64,000 nt of DNA from Leguminivora glycinivorella (GCF_023078275.1 NC_062976.1:186001-250000), one strand, 5' to 3'. Numbered from the stretch's first letter, positions 32,440-45,334 are shown. The notes: generated from the sequence alone by a model not told the origin. Made by a program: numbers and translations.

Positions 32440-32695
32440 GCTCGCGTTAGAAAGAGACAAGAAGTAACCTATGTCACTCTCCATCGCTTCAATTATCTCC
32501 ACCTAAAAAATCACGTCACTTCGTCGCTCCGTTCTGCCGTGAAAGACGGGCAAACAAACAGACAGACACACACACTTACCCATTATTTATTTATTGAAAT
32601 TTTATTGCACAAATTATTAATAAAAAGTACAAATGGCGGACTTAACGCCTTAAGGCATTCTCTACCAGTCAACCATTGGGCAAAACAGATAGTTA
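32440..32695 (-). repeat. Family B repeat followed by a LINE 3'-end relic
   Basis: 32440-32580 carries the family B blocks (TCGCTCGCGTTAGAAAGAGA, TCTGCCGTGAAAGACGGGC). 32582-32695 matches the LINE 3' end at 30660-30785 (AAATGGCGGACTTAACGCCT). Confidence 0.55.
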
Positions 32696-33264
32696 TTACA
32701 ATATTAGTATTTAAGTATGTATAAGAAATAATGTAACATTCTACTTTTAATTTGTGTTTTTACGATTTAGTACCTAAGTACTTAGGTACTCGTAATATTA
32801 CTAATTTGAAATTATTAAGAATTGCATTAGGTAATCATTTTATTTATGAACGCTTTCCTTTCCTTTTCTTTCGGCCTAAAAAATGTGTTCATACTAAATT
32901 TCATCTTACTCGGTTCAGTGGTTTAAGCGTAAGAAGGTAAAGGACAAAACAGGCAGAGTTTATTCGCTTATAATACAAGGTTGTAATAAGCATAGCAGCT
33001 TAAATTATAATATCTAAATCATGGCCGTTTTTGTGAATAAACCTTTCAGATTTCTGTAAGTTCCTTCAATCTTTCATATTTCAGTATTCTAGAAGTACCT
33101 AAGCACTTAAACATCCTAGTGCTGCATTTAATCATCTTAAGTATCTTTAGCTGAAGATATTCACAAACTGCTTCAGAAATTTTAAAACTATATCCAGTTT
33201 AAATGAAACCCGACTTGCACGACTGACGCTGCCCTCAATTTTGTCAGGTTTTGCTTATCAAACT
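32696..33264. other. Intergenic, nothing recognised
   Basis: AT-rich spacer. Confidence 0.5.
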
Positions 33265-34200
33265 GTAGTGTCAAATTTTTTTTTTTTTTTTTTATACTAC
33301 GTCGGTGGCAAACAAGTATACGGCCCGCCTGATTTAAAGCGGTCACCGTAACCTATGGACGCCTGCAACTCAAACAGTGTCACATGCGCGTTGCCACCCC
33401 ATTAGAAACTTGTACATTCCCTTTTGCTGCGTTAAGTACACAGCAAAAAGGAGTGTACAAGTTCCAAGGAGGGTTCGGGTTGCCGACGACTCAAAGGACA
33501 ATAAACGGAACAAGTTAGTTCCGTAAGTCCTCCCGTCATCAGCACACCGCACCCTCGTTGAGCTCTGGCAACCTTACTCACCGGCAGGAACACAACACTA
33601 TGAGTAGGGTCTAGTGCTATTTGGCTGCGGTCTTCTGTAAGGCGGAGGTACTACCCCAGTTGGGCTCTGCTCTATTTTTTTTTTTTTTTTTTAATTATAA
33701 ACTGGCCAGTGATTGACCTTAGTCGCACCTGATGGAAAGTGACGACAAGGCCGAGGTTGTAGCTCACTGGTTCAGTAACAGCCTATTCACTCTTGACTTG
33801 AATTCACCCAGATTGTATTCGCCCGGGAATACAGATGAGGGGAGCATGTTCCATTCCTTAGCAGTTCGCATTAGGAAAGAAGAGGCAAACCTCTTCGTGC
33901 GAATGAAAGGTAGGTCGACAACGTAAGGGTGAAACCGCTCCCCGCGCCTGGTTGTCCGGTGATGGAACGGCGAAGGAGGAACCAGGTCATGCAGTTCCTG
34001 TGCACACTCTCCAGAATGTATCCGGTAGAAGACGGACAAGGACGCAACTCGACGGCGATGCTCGAGGCTTTGTAATCCTGCCTTGCCTGCCGGAACGTCG
34101 CCAATGAGTCTAGATTCGAACGAGACGATATCCGCTGTGCTGTGCCCTACCACACAAAGCGGAATATCATTCGCTATGCCCTACCTCCTCCTAAACCAAA
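33265..34200 (-). mobile_element. Composite LINE: RT C-terminus, internal A tract, then 3'-end unit
   Basis: The - strand frame at 33764-34153 is a typical Jockey/CR1-type C-terminus: GHSTADIVSFESR, FHHRTTRRGERFHPYVVDLP, RFASSFLMRTAKEWNMLPSS and GEYNLGEFKSRVNRLLL. An A tract (33676-33692, T on +) follows, then the 3'-end unit found at 3833-4297 and 20215-20590, ending in A(17) at 33279-33295. Confidence 0.75.
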
Positions 34201-34239
34201 TTAATTACACAACAGCCGCTGATTAACGTTGGACTTGCC

Positions 34240-34370
34240 CAGGCCCCGTAGTTGAATGGCATTTCTGGCAGAAATGCTATCTATCTCTATCGCTCTTGCG
34301 TATTGGCGCGACAGAGCCAGATTGCCTTTCTGCGGCGTTTGGCGTCGCAGAATTGCCATTCGGCCAGAAA
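34240..34370 (+). mobile_element. MITE family C
   Basis: GGCCCCGTAGTTGAATGGCA at the left, TATCTATCTCTATCGCTCTT inside, and TTGCCATTCGGCC at the right. Confidence 0.65.
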
Positions 34371-34439
34371 TCCCAGAATGTATTTGTGATGATCAGTTCC
34401 ACTGTCAATAGTGATCAACAAAGTTTTTAAGCAAATAAT

Positions 34440-34670
34440 TCATTACCCGTTTTCTTCTCGTGGGTGTCGTAGAAATCCTCTATGAAATTTGGGTGTACTC
34501 GTACTTGGGTTGTGGACTATGGGCTAATAACCTGTCAGTGCAATATCAAAATTTCGGTTCATTCCACTCGTTGATTGATAAGAAACTGAGACTTTTAGTA
34601 GTTCCATGTGCTCTGCCTACCCCTTTATGGAATACAGGCGTGAATGTATGTATGTAAGTATAGGAAAACT
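34440..34670 (-). repeat. Interspersed repeat family A
   Basis: Reverse complement of family A: GTGGGTGTCGTAGAAATCC at the left, GTGCTCTGCCTACCCCTTTA and GGAATACAGGCGTGAATG at the right. Confidence 0.7.
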
Positions 34671-34754
34671 TACCTGTCAATAACCTGTCATGCAGTTTGC
34701 TTTGCCTGCAATTTCGACTACTGAACTAGGTATATATTTATGTATATATATATG

Positions 34755-35030
34755 ATTATATTTTTTATGGGATCGGAGGCAAACGAGCAGACAGGTCGCC
34801 TGATGGTAAGCGATCACTGCCGCCCATGGACACCCGAAACACCAGAAGTGTTGGAGGTACGTTGCCGGCCTTTAAGATGGGTGTACGCTCCTTTCTTGAA
34901 GATTTGAAGGTCGTATCGGTCCGGAAATACCGCAGGCGACAATTCATTCCACAGTTTAGCTGTTCGGGGCAGGAAGATTCTGGAGAACCACACATTTGAG
35001 GACTGACAGCCATCTAAATGATGCAGATGG
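34755..35030 (-). mobile_element. LINE 3'-end copy, second subfamily
   Basis: On +: TTTTTTATGGGATCGGAGGC, AAACGAGCAGACAGGTCGCC, GATGGTAAGCGATCACTGCC and TTGGAGGTACGTTGCCGGCC. Related in layout to the 20215 and 33265 copies but clearly a different subfamily. Confidence 0.7.
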
Positions 35031-35428
35031 AAATGTTATATATTATTATATTTTTAAAGAGTGGTTTTAGTATCACGCGTTGTTTATTCCATTCCATTTT
35101 ATTTTAGTTGTACTTTCTGTACATGTACAGTACAGTTCAACGTTATATTAGCCATCTAACAAGCCAGTGTTATTACGAATGGCCATTGCAGTTCAGAACC
35201 CAACATTCAAAGTAAATTATACCCTTTAAGGATTTGTTTAGTGCCTCCAAACTGCATTAATCTTATGAATCTTGTTATTCGGCTCTACCGAGGTGAGTAT
35301 TCAGCTCTACCGAGGTGAATAAACAACTTAAAAGGAATTAACTGTTGCAGCCGGCAGGACGCTAGCAATAGAATCATATTACGGAAGCTCTAGCAAAAAA
35401 AAACTTTGCGTCATTGGAAACCGAAAGG

Positions 35429-37169
35429 CAGCGCCGGCCCGTGCACTCGATCAGGGTAGAGCGAGTTTGAGTTTCGGCGCCCTTGGGAAGAAATTTCACT
35501 AAGTAGGAAAATAAATCGAGCGCAGCGAGCGCGAAATTTTTTTCATAGTAATGCCGTAATTTGAAGATTGACGCCATACAGAATTTATAGATTGATAAAT
35601 ATAAATAGTAAGCGCGAGCGAAGCGAGCGCGATTTTTTTTCCTATTGACTCGATTAATTAATACAATCCGCCAGCGGGAAATCCGCAAACTTTCAAGCTT
35701 TTATCGTCTGCAGAGCTGCGGTCTTTGACATATTTGGGGGTATTTTGACTTCACAGGGCGCCTATGTTCCCGACTTTTAGGCCTTATATTTCCCGCCGAT
35801 ATGACTCACCTATAGCGCGGCATTTTGAGTGTGTCATGACCGCCACTAGGTGAGTGTTTTATTGTTTTATTGTTGTATTATTGTGTCGACTTTTTGTTTA
35901 TGTTATACTAACAGGTAGTTTTTAAAATATCCAATAATGTATAAGTACTAACCATTATGGGCCCTTTGTTGTCTGATATAATAAATAAATTATTATTATT
36001 ATTATTATATTTCGCCATCACTATTATTTTTATAATGAAATGAAAATGAAATGAAAGCATTTATTTCGGACACACATCCATATTATGTTAGTAATAACTT
36101 AAAAACTAAACTAAATATACGTTAGTAGAAAGTATAGCTACAATTAGACTGATGCAAGGACATCCAGTGCATGAGGAGAGGGCTGTCCACCCTCTCAGCA
36201 ATCACCTTCAGGAGAGTGTTGGTACACTTGGTACTGCCTCGCACGCGCTCGCACAGAGACGCCACCCGCCACCCGCTTCCGCATCACGGCGTGGAAGCCG
36301 TCCGTCCTCCAGGCGGCGAACATTCCTGACGCACTGCAGCGCCAGGGCAGGCCCAACATCCCCCTGAAGGCGTTATTGTACTGGACGCGCAGAGCACTGT
36401 AGGCTTTTTTAGTGTAATCACTCCACAGGTTGCACGTGTATAAAGTTTGGCAGTATGTTTTAAACAAAGTTATTTTTACCTGTGTAGAACAACGTGCAAA
36501 CCTGTGAGAGAGCATATTACACCTCACCGACAGCGCTCTGCGCTCCCTTTCTATGTCTGCGTCATCTCTTAGAGTATCTGTGACCCAATGTCCCAGGTAT
36601 TTAAATTTAGTGACTGTTTGAAGAGGACAACCACTTAGCATTATACTAAGAGTTAATTAAGAGATTAACTGCGGACTCGATCGTCACCGTCGGGATGCCC
36701 ATTTCGGTATTTTGCCACTAAGTTATCTGAGTGCTTTGAAATTCGCTCACCATCCGCTGTGACTGTAACTCACAAAATTGCGCTTCTCTGAGACGTTTTG
36801 CGCCTTTGGCTTTATGAGGAACTCCGCTTTGGACTATCGGATAGCGACGTAACTTTGCCGTTCGCCGCACAACAACGTGGTTCGTCAAGGGCTAGAATCC
36901 TCCTTTTACGGCGCCCTAGCAACAGCGCCCTTATGAATGTTGGTATATGTTGGCAATGTGGTGCAACTTTCCACTTAATCTGAATTACAAATCTAGATTT
37001 TCAATAGGTGGGGTAATTTTCGACTTCTCTCGCCATTTTGTGATATGTGCGCGCCCACGCAACGTATAATTTTTTGTATGAATTTTTCCACATTCTCGAT
37101 TTTGGCGCCCCCTTACCATGCGGCGCCTAGAGCGGCCGCTCCACTCGCTCTACCCTTAATCCGGCCCTG
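35429..37169 (+). mobile_element. hAT-like non-autonomous element (1.74 kb) with nested LINE
   Basis: Termini CAGCGCCGGCCCGTG and TTAATCCGGCCCTG are inverted, and GGGTAGAGCGAG recurs in both subterminal regions. An exact 8-bp duplication CCGAAAGG flanks it (35421-35428, 37170-37177). No transposase frame was found. A LINE fragment is nested at 36040-36660. Confidence 0.85.
36040..36660 (-). mobile_element. LINE C-terminal fragment nested in the hAT-like element
   Basis: The - strand frame 36195-36641 reads FKYLGHWVTD, DADIERERRALSVRCNMLS, RFARCSTQVKITLFKTYC and VQYNNAFRGMLGLP. It is homologous to the C-terminus of the LINE at 1-1263. A GAAATGAAAATGAAATG tail lies at 36040-36056. Confidence 0.8.
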
Positions 37170-37339
37170 CCGAAAGGTGACGCTGAAATTCATTTGTTAG
37201 TTTTATCGGCACAGATTTTTACTTATCCATTTGTCTATAAACTCACGTGTATTCCCAAAAGCGGTAGGCAGAACAAACAAAACTGCAGAAATATAATTCC
37301 CACTTTTAAGAATTTCAGTTTTTTTCTGCATTTAAATTT

Positions 37340-38370
37340 AGGTAATCTATTGCTACTTGTTTTAAGTAGAGTCAAGCTAGATAAATTCGGCACGGACATA
37401 AATATCAGCAGAGGCGTGAGACAAGGTGATCCCTTGTCGCCGAGAATATTTATAACGGTCTTGCAAAGTATAATGAAGAACTTAAGTTGGGCTAACAAAG
37501 GCATAAACATTGAAGGAAAATATTTGAGTAACTTACGATTTGCGGATGACATTGTATTTTTCTCGAAATCAGCCGCACAACTACAATCAATGATCGAAGA
37601 TATTTACCTGGTTAGTAAAAATATTGGTTTAGAACTGAACACTTCTGAAACAAAAGTGATGACAAACCACCATCGGGATTCTATCATAGTGAATAATAAA
37701 AGTCTCGACTATGTAGAAAACTACATTTACCTTGGTAAACAGATATCCTTCAAAAAAACCCGACATCTGGATGAAATAGATAGACGTGTTAAAATATCCT
37801 GGAATAAATACTGGACATACCGAGAACCTCTAAAATCAAACCTGCCACTGAAACTGAAAAAGAAAATTCTGGATTCCTGCATCTTACCTTGCCTTTCTTA
37901 TGGCTGCCAGACGTGGTTGTTCAACACATACACAAGAAATAAAATAAACACGTGCCAAAGAAGCATGGAGCGGAGCATTCTAAATATAAGACGAATTGAT
38001 AGACAGAAAAACACATATAAGGCAAAAAACTAAGGTAATTGATGCTCTGACATACTGCAAAAAATTGAAATGGCGATGGGCCGGTCATGTTACAAGAATG
38101 GATGACAACAAGTGGACAAAGATAGTGACAAGATGGCCGGGGCCAGTGGGAAAACGAGGACAAGGAAAACCATTAGAAAGGTGGTCAGATGAAATTAAAA
38201 AAGTACAAAATTAAAATTAAAATTCATTTATAAATAATTTATTAAGAAATTGAACAATTGAAATGTTATAATAATGCATGCATTATCCACAAACTTTGTA
38301 TCTATTTTTAAATTGATATTAAGGAATAAATGGCTTTTTTATTTTTTATTTTATTTATATATTATTGCGA
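37340..38370 (+). mobile_element. RTE-like LINE, 5'-truncated
   Basis: SRGVRQGDPLSPRIF, LRFADDIVFFSKS (catalytic FADD), NYIYLGKQISF, CILPCLSYGCQTW and SMERSILNIR are in one frame to 38031. After a frameshift near 38015, QKTKVIDALTYCKKLKWRWA, GHVTRMDDNKW and PLERWSDEIKK run to 38214. The tail is A/T-rich (TTTTATTTTATTTA). More diverged from the 1454 and 45600 copies than they are from each other. Confidence 0.8.
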
Positions 38371-38574
38371 CTTGTTATTTACCATTAATTCGTCGATATC
38401 TTAGGTATCCATCTTAGCTAGAGTCAGGCAAACATAAGCTGTCAGCAATTTTGATAGGGAAGACTTTGGAAGAGTCCAGTAAACGTCATAATTTTATAGA
38501 AGTCTGTAGATTAAAATATAATCCTTGAGCAACTTGTATCAATTTCTTTTAAACTTGGTCTGATTCTAGAGTCC

Positions 38575-38722
38575 AGGCCCCGTAGCCAAATGACATTTCT
38601 ACGACGCGAAACGCCACCGAAAAGCCGCAGAAATGTAGGCTGGCCGCGCCAATACGCAAGAGCGATAGAGGAACTACGAAAGAGATATTATCGTGAGCGT
38701 TTGTGCATTCGGCACGTAAAAA
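38575..38722 (-). mobile_element. MITE family C
   Basis: GGCCCCGTAGCCAAATGACA at the left, CCAATACGCAAGAGCGATAG inside, GTGCATTCGGCACG at the right. Confidence 0.65.
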
Positions 38723-41700
38723 TATATAAAAATAAAAAGCAGTAATATCGTTTCATCTCACGTTAAGTCACTACTCGAAGTCCTCGTGAACGTAATGTGA
38801 AAACTTTCCGCATTAGAGGTAAAGGCACCGTTTTTAGTACTAGGTTTCACTTGTCTTACCCAAATGGCTTAACGTTTATGTAAGTACCTGCCAATTTTAT
38901 GTTTTTATGCCTAATTTTACTGTGTTGTCACTTTTATGTCGCCGAAGAAAAGGCTCCAGAGGTTGATGCTAGCCAACGTCATAACCGCCTACGCTACGTA
39001 AGCGTATCTTGGCTAGCTCTCCCTATTTAGGGTACATTACCAAATGCACAAACACTTACGATTATCTAATGTTACGCTGTGGTTTCGACGCCACGACGCG
39101 GAGAGACAAAATCGAACCTTCGATCTCTAGAAGTGTCTTAGATGGGTGACGTCGATGATAAGCGATGCAATGCGATGCAACGGCGGCGGTCGCGCGATGG
39201 TCGCGTCGTCAACGCTAGCCACGACATCACATTGTTTTTAAGTATATCTTGATTTGTGATTTATTATTTCCCATTTTTTCCCAGACAACATATTTCTTGC
39301 TATTTTTGACACATTTTGGATATATAATGGAGACCATATACATCTCTAAGGAGAATTAGATTAAGTAGATATACATTTTATTTTTAGTTGTGACATTTAG
39401 AGTCATTTGCACCTCTAAAGTAATTTTAGACTTTTTTTTTTTTTGTATTTGTACTTTTTATATTAAAATTTAGTGTAGTTCTTGGTTGTAATTCGACATT
39501 TAGAGACCTTCTACATCTCTAATTAATTGTATAGAGTTAACTTTAGTTAGAACTTAGAATTAGTATATAATAGTATCAATTGTAATTTCAACTCAATTTT
39601 AAATATTTTTTTAAATACCTATGTACATGTGACGTGTAAAAGTGCCTCTGTGGCCTATTTGCTGAATAAATTATTTTGATTTTTTGATTTTTGATATAAA
39701 TGGAAGTTATGTTTAGTACCAAATTCTTTAGTAAATCGCTTTCTTGTCTCTCCTGAAAAGTAGCTAAATTGCACATAGCGGAATTGGCAATCTCACCGAC
39801 GATAAATTACAAGGTTTTATTCTTAGGTAGGTATTAAATTAATCTGTATTTAGTGTGTACTTTAAAAAACTACCTAAATTCAGGTTAGTATTTCACATCG
39901 GCAAAGACATCGACCAAGAAATTAGCTGTTTCATTAAAAATCTTGGCTGACTGACCTCATTTTTTATTATGATCAGAGGGACGTACAAACATATGAATTA
40001 ATAAAAACAATTCCCTTTTTTTGGAGTCGCATAAAAGCAGCTTTCACAGAATATGATAAATGTTCGCAACATAATAGATTCTGCGATACGAGGGTGAAAT
40101 ATGCGATGGGGTTGATCGAAATGTCGGCTGCTATCAATATCCATGATCCGGTGAACATGTTTTATCTACATATATTGGTATTCTTGGCTTGTTAAAAGTA
40201 CTAAGAAGCAAATTTTTGTATTGTTAGATTTTTATGAAATATTTAATAGTATATGTTTGAAGAACGAGGAGGGCAGACCACAAATAATGGGATTAAGGCT
40301 ACAGTTTTTGAGATGACAAAAACTTTCGGTATGACCTAATCATCACAGAAGCAATTTATCAATAGCATCGAAGTACCAGTTATCCGAAACATAAAGCCCC
40401 GCTGTAATGCACGTCATAAGACGTCCCGACAAGCTCCGTTCGACTGTACGAGACACACGTCAGTTCGTAAATTGCAGTGTTAAAATCGCCGCGAGTGGTC
40501 GAGATGTGGAGCCAACCAGTGACACTTGAACTTATAGATGCTTACGTTCATTGATAGTGTCCTAAGCCCCGTATACTGGTTACAGACCACTTACTAATAG
40601 TACTTACTATCTCTCTTCTGTACGAGCATAAGTGCATTTTAGGCGACAAAATATCTCGGATATCTACAGATATCTAGTGGCGCGAAAGAGCCAGACGTGT
40701 TTCAATCACCACGTAGTGTTGTTAACGATTGTCAGTTAGCTGTCACATTAACTAGGCTGGCTAATATTTACAAGGAGTCACGCATGCGAGGGATGGTTGT
40801 TATACACCGTGTTTCACTTTACACTAAAAACCTGAAAACAGTTTCTTCAGAATCGAGAGTAGAATCGATTGAGCTATATCTTGATGGGGGTAATATTTTT
40901 ATTTAAATTTGTATTATTAGTTATTTTTTACGTGCCTATTCTATTGTACTCGTAAGACAACATTGTGTATATCGCATTGCTAGAGGTTGTTTACCTTTTT
41001 CAGTATTTAGGGGTAATAATACTGGCTGGTACTTGGACGATTATTTTTTCGCTACGAGTTTGACGTTGTTTGTCAGTTTAATCTTAATGTTTATCATAAG
41101 TCATAACAAATTGAACTCGTACCTAATTACAACCTTGTTATTTTAAACATTGGGTTTAAATTTGCTTACTGAGATTACCTGTCCAATTTGAAGTTTACTG
41201 TGACAAAGCTTTAAAGTGTTTTACAGTGACATCTTAGCTGTCTATTGGTAAACCTTATGTCGTTGCAGTCACGTAAACAAATAAATAGTTTTGTGGTTTA
41301 TGGTGGAAGTTAGCAATTATTTTATTGAGTGTAGAGTTAAAAGTCAAGTAGAGCTGTACAAAAAACTCAAAATTCAATTAAAAAAAAGTAAACATCAGAT
41401 TAAAAGATGAATACTCTAGATGAGTTTAAAAAAATAAAAATCAGTTGGGGTGTCTGAGGTTTTGAGTGTTACCGGAAACACGGTATATTATACGGTCGGA
41501 TTTTGAGCGCGGCTGCGCAGCCACGAAACAGTAGTGCTAGTTGCTACACTTGCTACCGCGTGCTACTGTGGCAGTGGGTTCACTAATGTTTGACCAAAAC
41601 AATTTTAGCAAATGTTCATTTTACAAAAAACGTTTCATCAATATAGTAATTGGCAAATATGTTATTCCGCATATGTATCATTTTACAAAAACTTACTTGA

Positions 41701-41879
41701 CAAATAATCATTTAGTAACTAATACATTAGTACAATGTGTTACTTAATAAACTATCAATTGTATATTTTTCATGTTACCTAATAGTATGTTTGACAAATT
41801 GATACATTTACCAAATGTCATGTAATAAATTGTTATAAAGGGGTTCCAGACCTTTCTTCTAGCCTAGGCTATACTGATC
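38723..41879. other. Long stretch without a recognised gene
   Basis: 39290-39700 resembles a LINE 3' untranslated end (recurrent CATCTCTAA blocks, GTGGCCTATTTGCTGAATAA, GATTTTTGATTTTT). 40600-40690 may be a decayed family C MITE. Nothing else is supported. Confidence 0.4.
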
Positions 41880-42042
41880 GACCCACTTTTTTAGATAAGT
41901 TTGGTTTGTGATAGTCACAGTTCTAACCTAACCTAACCAACTTTTCTAGTATCAGTGCGGTTTTGTGTGTATCACAGTTTTAACCTAACCTAACCTACTT
42001 TTCTAGTATTACTACGGTTTTGTGAGGGTCACAGTTCTAACC

Positions 42043-43028
42043 TTTTTTTTTTTTTATTTTTTTTTTTTTTTTTTTAACGAGGGGAAATGCATTACGCATA
42101 CCATCCCAGGCGCAGGGACCGGCCTGGGATGGTTATGTGGGACTCCCATATAGGCTAATGAGACCCATGGTGTACCCACTAAAACCCCTCGATTGCCACC
42201 TCAGGGCTTACCGGACGAGGTCGCAGGCACGTTTCGGCACTCCTCCGCAACCTCGTCAGCCACTAACAACATCTGTGGAGGGTGTTTTGCCCTCCCAATC
42301 ACCATATCGCGCGCCTCAGATGCAGCGTGCTTGCCGCCCCAGGGACCTTTATGTAGGCGGCAGACGTCCCCGAGTCTGTCGCCCACAGGACCCTTTAAGG
42401 GGGTAGTCGGCGGTCATACGCCAGTCGCCGCCGCCCCACACGCTTTCGGCGTATTGGTTGGGAAGCTGGATCATCTTCCCTGCCACGCTCTGCCATCTCC
42501 TTCTGGGCCATGACTCCTTCGCAGAAGTCCAGCACAGCTTTCCATGACCTATCGCTGTCCACCATATTTCGGATGACGAATGGTAGAGACAGGTCATGAC
42601 CAACCACAGCGCTTAAAGTGCTGCGTTCTTCCTCCCATGCTGGGCACACTGCCAAAGTGTGCTGTGCAGTGTCCTCCGGGCAGTCGCAGTGATGGCACAC
42701 TGCAGTTACTTCCCTTCCGGCTCTGTCCTTGAGATACTTCCCGAAACATCCATGTCCCGAGAGGATCTGTGTGAGCCGGAAAGTCAGCACACCATGTGTC
42801 CGGTCAAGCCATTGCTTGAGGACTGGACGAACCGCTTCAATGGTGAGATGACCTGCACTGGGCTGCGCTAGTCTCTGTTCCCAAATTTCCACCATTTCGT
42901 CACGGATTCCGTCTCGCCATCCTAGGATTTCTCGTGGTGCTGGCGAGTCTCCATTGAGATGCGCCTCCTCACGCCAGCGGTAAACGACTGCGAGGGCTTT
43001 TGCATCTAAATCCCATGGTAGGGACCCA
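42043..43028 (-). mobile_element. R1-clade (TRAS-like) LINE, 5'-truncated, copy A
   Basis: The - strand frame 42395-42895 encodes the ORF2 C-terminus: FRLTQILSGHGCFGKYL, then CHHC...C...DTAQHTLAVCPAW (CCHC-type knuckle), DLSLPFVIR, and a basic end RRKRVGRRR. The poly(A) (T on +) starts directly after TTCTAACC at 42042. The 5' part is lost; the junction lies near 43027. Confidence 0.85.
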
Positions 43029-43324
43029 AACCTAACCTAACCCACTTTTCTAGTATTACTTCGGTTTTGTGAGGGTCACAGTTCTAACCTAACCTAATCC
43101 ACTTTTCTAGTATTACTAGTATTACTTTGGTTTTGTGAGGGTCACAGTTCTAACCTAACCTAACCCACTTTTCTAGTATTATTTCGGTTTTGTGAGGGTC
43201 ACAGTTCTAACATAACCTAACCCACATTCCTAGTATTACTCCGGTTTTGTGAGGGTCACAGTTCTAACCTAACCTAACCCACTTTTCTAGTATTACTTTG
43301 GTTTTGTGAGGGTCACAGTTCTAA

Positions 43325-43326
<2 letters not shown>

Positions 43327-43370
<44 letters not shown>

Positions 43371-44902
43371 CTCTCGGAGGGGAAAAATGCTGTTACGCAT
43401 ACCACTCGGGTACGGGGATAAACCCGAGTGGTTATGTGGGACTCCTTTACCCAAGTTTACCCACTAAACAACCCCCCCGTCTTACACCTCGGTGCTGTAT
43501 TGGAGGACATGGGAAATACAGCTGTACGCTACCATGCCCCCCAGCAAACGGCTGTTAAGCCCCGACATAAGATATATAGATTATCCGCCAGTAAAGGGGC
43601 ATCGAAGAATACCCTCACCACGAGAACCTTCATTCTATCAGGTGACAGTCGTCCCCGTGACTGCCACCCAGAGGTCCTCGTTAAGGCGGCAAGCGACGGT
43701 CATGGGCGACCCGCCTCCGCCCAGCTCGTTTACGCCGCAACGGGTGAGCATCGATGTCTTCTTCCCGTGCGCGCTCTGCCAATTCTTTTTCGGCCATGAC
43801 AGCTTCGCAAAATGAGATCATGGCCTTAAAACATGTTTTATTTTGGGTCATTGCCTTAATGATGGCTTGCAACGACAAATCTCCTCCAACCACCGCAACC
43901 AATTCATTCCGGTGCTCCTCCCAGCCTGGGCATTCCGCCAGCGTGTGCTGCGCCGTATCTTCTATACTATTGCAGTGATGACACGCTGGCGTGGGCTCCC
44001 TCTTAGATCGCTCACACAGGTATTTGCCGAAACACCCGTGACCGGAAAGCACCTGTGTGAGATGGAACGATACGACCCCGAATTGTCTCCCAACCCATTC
44101 TTTAATAACAGGCTGAATCGCGTTCACAGTCCAGTGGCCAGCAGTGGGAAATTCCAGCCTGTCACTCCATTCACGAAGAACAGCATCGCGAGCATCCATT
44201 CTCCAACGTTTTACTTCCTCGAACATAGGCTCTTGATTACTAGCTCTTGACTCTGAGATTCGCCAATATATATCTGCTAGAGCTTCAGCCTCTAAGTCCC
44301 AGGGTGGGGTCCCAGCCAATGCACATGCCGCCTCACAAGAGATGGTGCGATACCCCCTGATTACTCTTACCGCCATGATCCTTTGGGGTCTCCGGAGAAG
44401 CCTTTTATTATCGGCATTAAGGGCATCTACCCATATGGGCGCTCCGTATAGCGCCATTGATCGCACCACCATCGTATAAAGGCGACGGCAACCAACGTTT
44501 GGCCCTCCCACATTTGGTAAAAGACGACTTAAAGCTCCAGCTGCGCCCAGAAGTTTTGGAGCCAGGCGCTTGAAGTGCTCTTTGAAGTTCCACCGGCTAT
44601 CAAGAAAGAGCCCCAGATATTTCATCGTTGGCTGAATATCGATGGTAACTCCGCCTACCATAATTTGAGCACCAGCTGGAGGTGATTTACGAGGACCGTG
44701 AAAACAGATGGCTTCTGATTTATGAAGAGCAACCTCAAGCCCCAATCTACGAATCCTTGTTACCACTTGCGCTACTCCCGCCGTCGCTAACAATGACGCC
44801 TCTCTGAATGTGTCAGCCTTCACTATAACGAGAGTGTCATCAGCATAGCATGTTAATGCAATTCCTGGAAGGTTTCTGCCACGCAGCACCCAATCGTATC
44901 CA
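43327..44902 (-). mobile_element. R1-clade (TRAS-like) LINE, 5'-truncated, copy B
   Basis: The - strand frame 43681-44889 (402 residues, uninterrupted) carries the catalytic YADDTLVIV, KYLGLFLDSRWNFKEH, LYGAPIWVDAL, SGHGCFGKYL, CHHCNSIEDTAQHTLAECPG and RRKRAGRRR. The T run (poly(A) on -) of about 40 starts directly after TTCTAACC at 43326. GTCACAGTTCTAACC is present on both sides, which may be a 15-bp target duplication or array periodicity. A different family from copy A. Confidence 0.88.
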
Positions 44903-45334
44903 AGTCACAGTTCTAACCTAACCTAACCCTCTTTTATAGTATTACTTCGGTTTTGTGAGGGTCAAAGTTCTAACCTAACCTAACCCACTTTTCTAGTATT
45001 ACTTCGGTTTTGTGAGGTTTACAGTTATAAGCAAATCTACTTTGTAGTAGCATTCCAAAAAGCAGGGACTGAGTAAAAAAATATTGTAAAGATTTTCTAT
45101 GAATCATTAATATGATTTGATTCGCTATTATGTGTTTCGTTTGACGCATATTATAAATTACTATTACAGATTCACTTGTCAAATAATACATTACAGCAAA
45201 CATTTTTAGGCTAATCGTAGGTTTATTAGTTAAGTTATTTGTTAAATATTAATTTGTCAATAATATCCTTTATAAAATGTTATTTTGTAAGTCAAATATT
45301 TGGTTATGAGAATAATTTAATATAATAATTTTGA

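Larger units (their letters stand above)
41880..45030 (+). repeat. Telomere-like minisatellite split by two retrotransposons
   Basis: Unit: CCTAACCTAACCCACTTTTC, TAGTATTACTTCGG, TTTTGTGAGGGTCACAGTTC, TAA. Segments at 41880-42042, 43029-43326 and 44903-45030, about ten units in all, are interrupted at 42043-43028 and 43327-44902 by R1-clade elements. Homologous to the array at 12955-13765. Confidence 0.9.

Noticed and set aside
41880..45030. True chromosome-end telomere
   Set aside because: CCTAA occurs only twice or three times per unit within a longer minisatellite, and ordinary genomic sequence with a gene follows on both sides.
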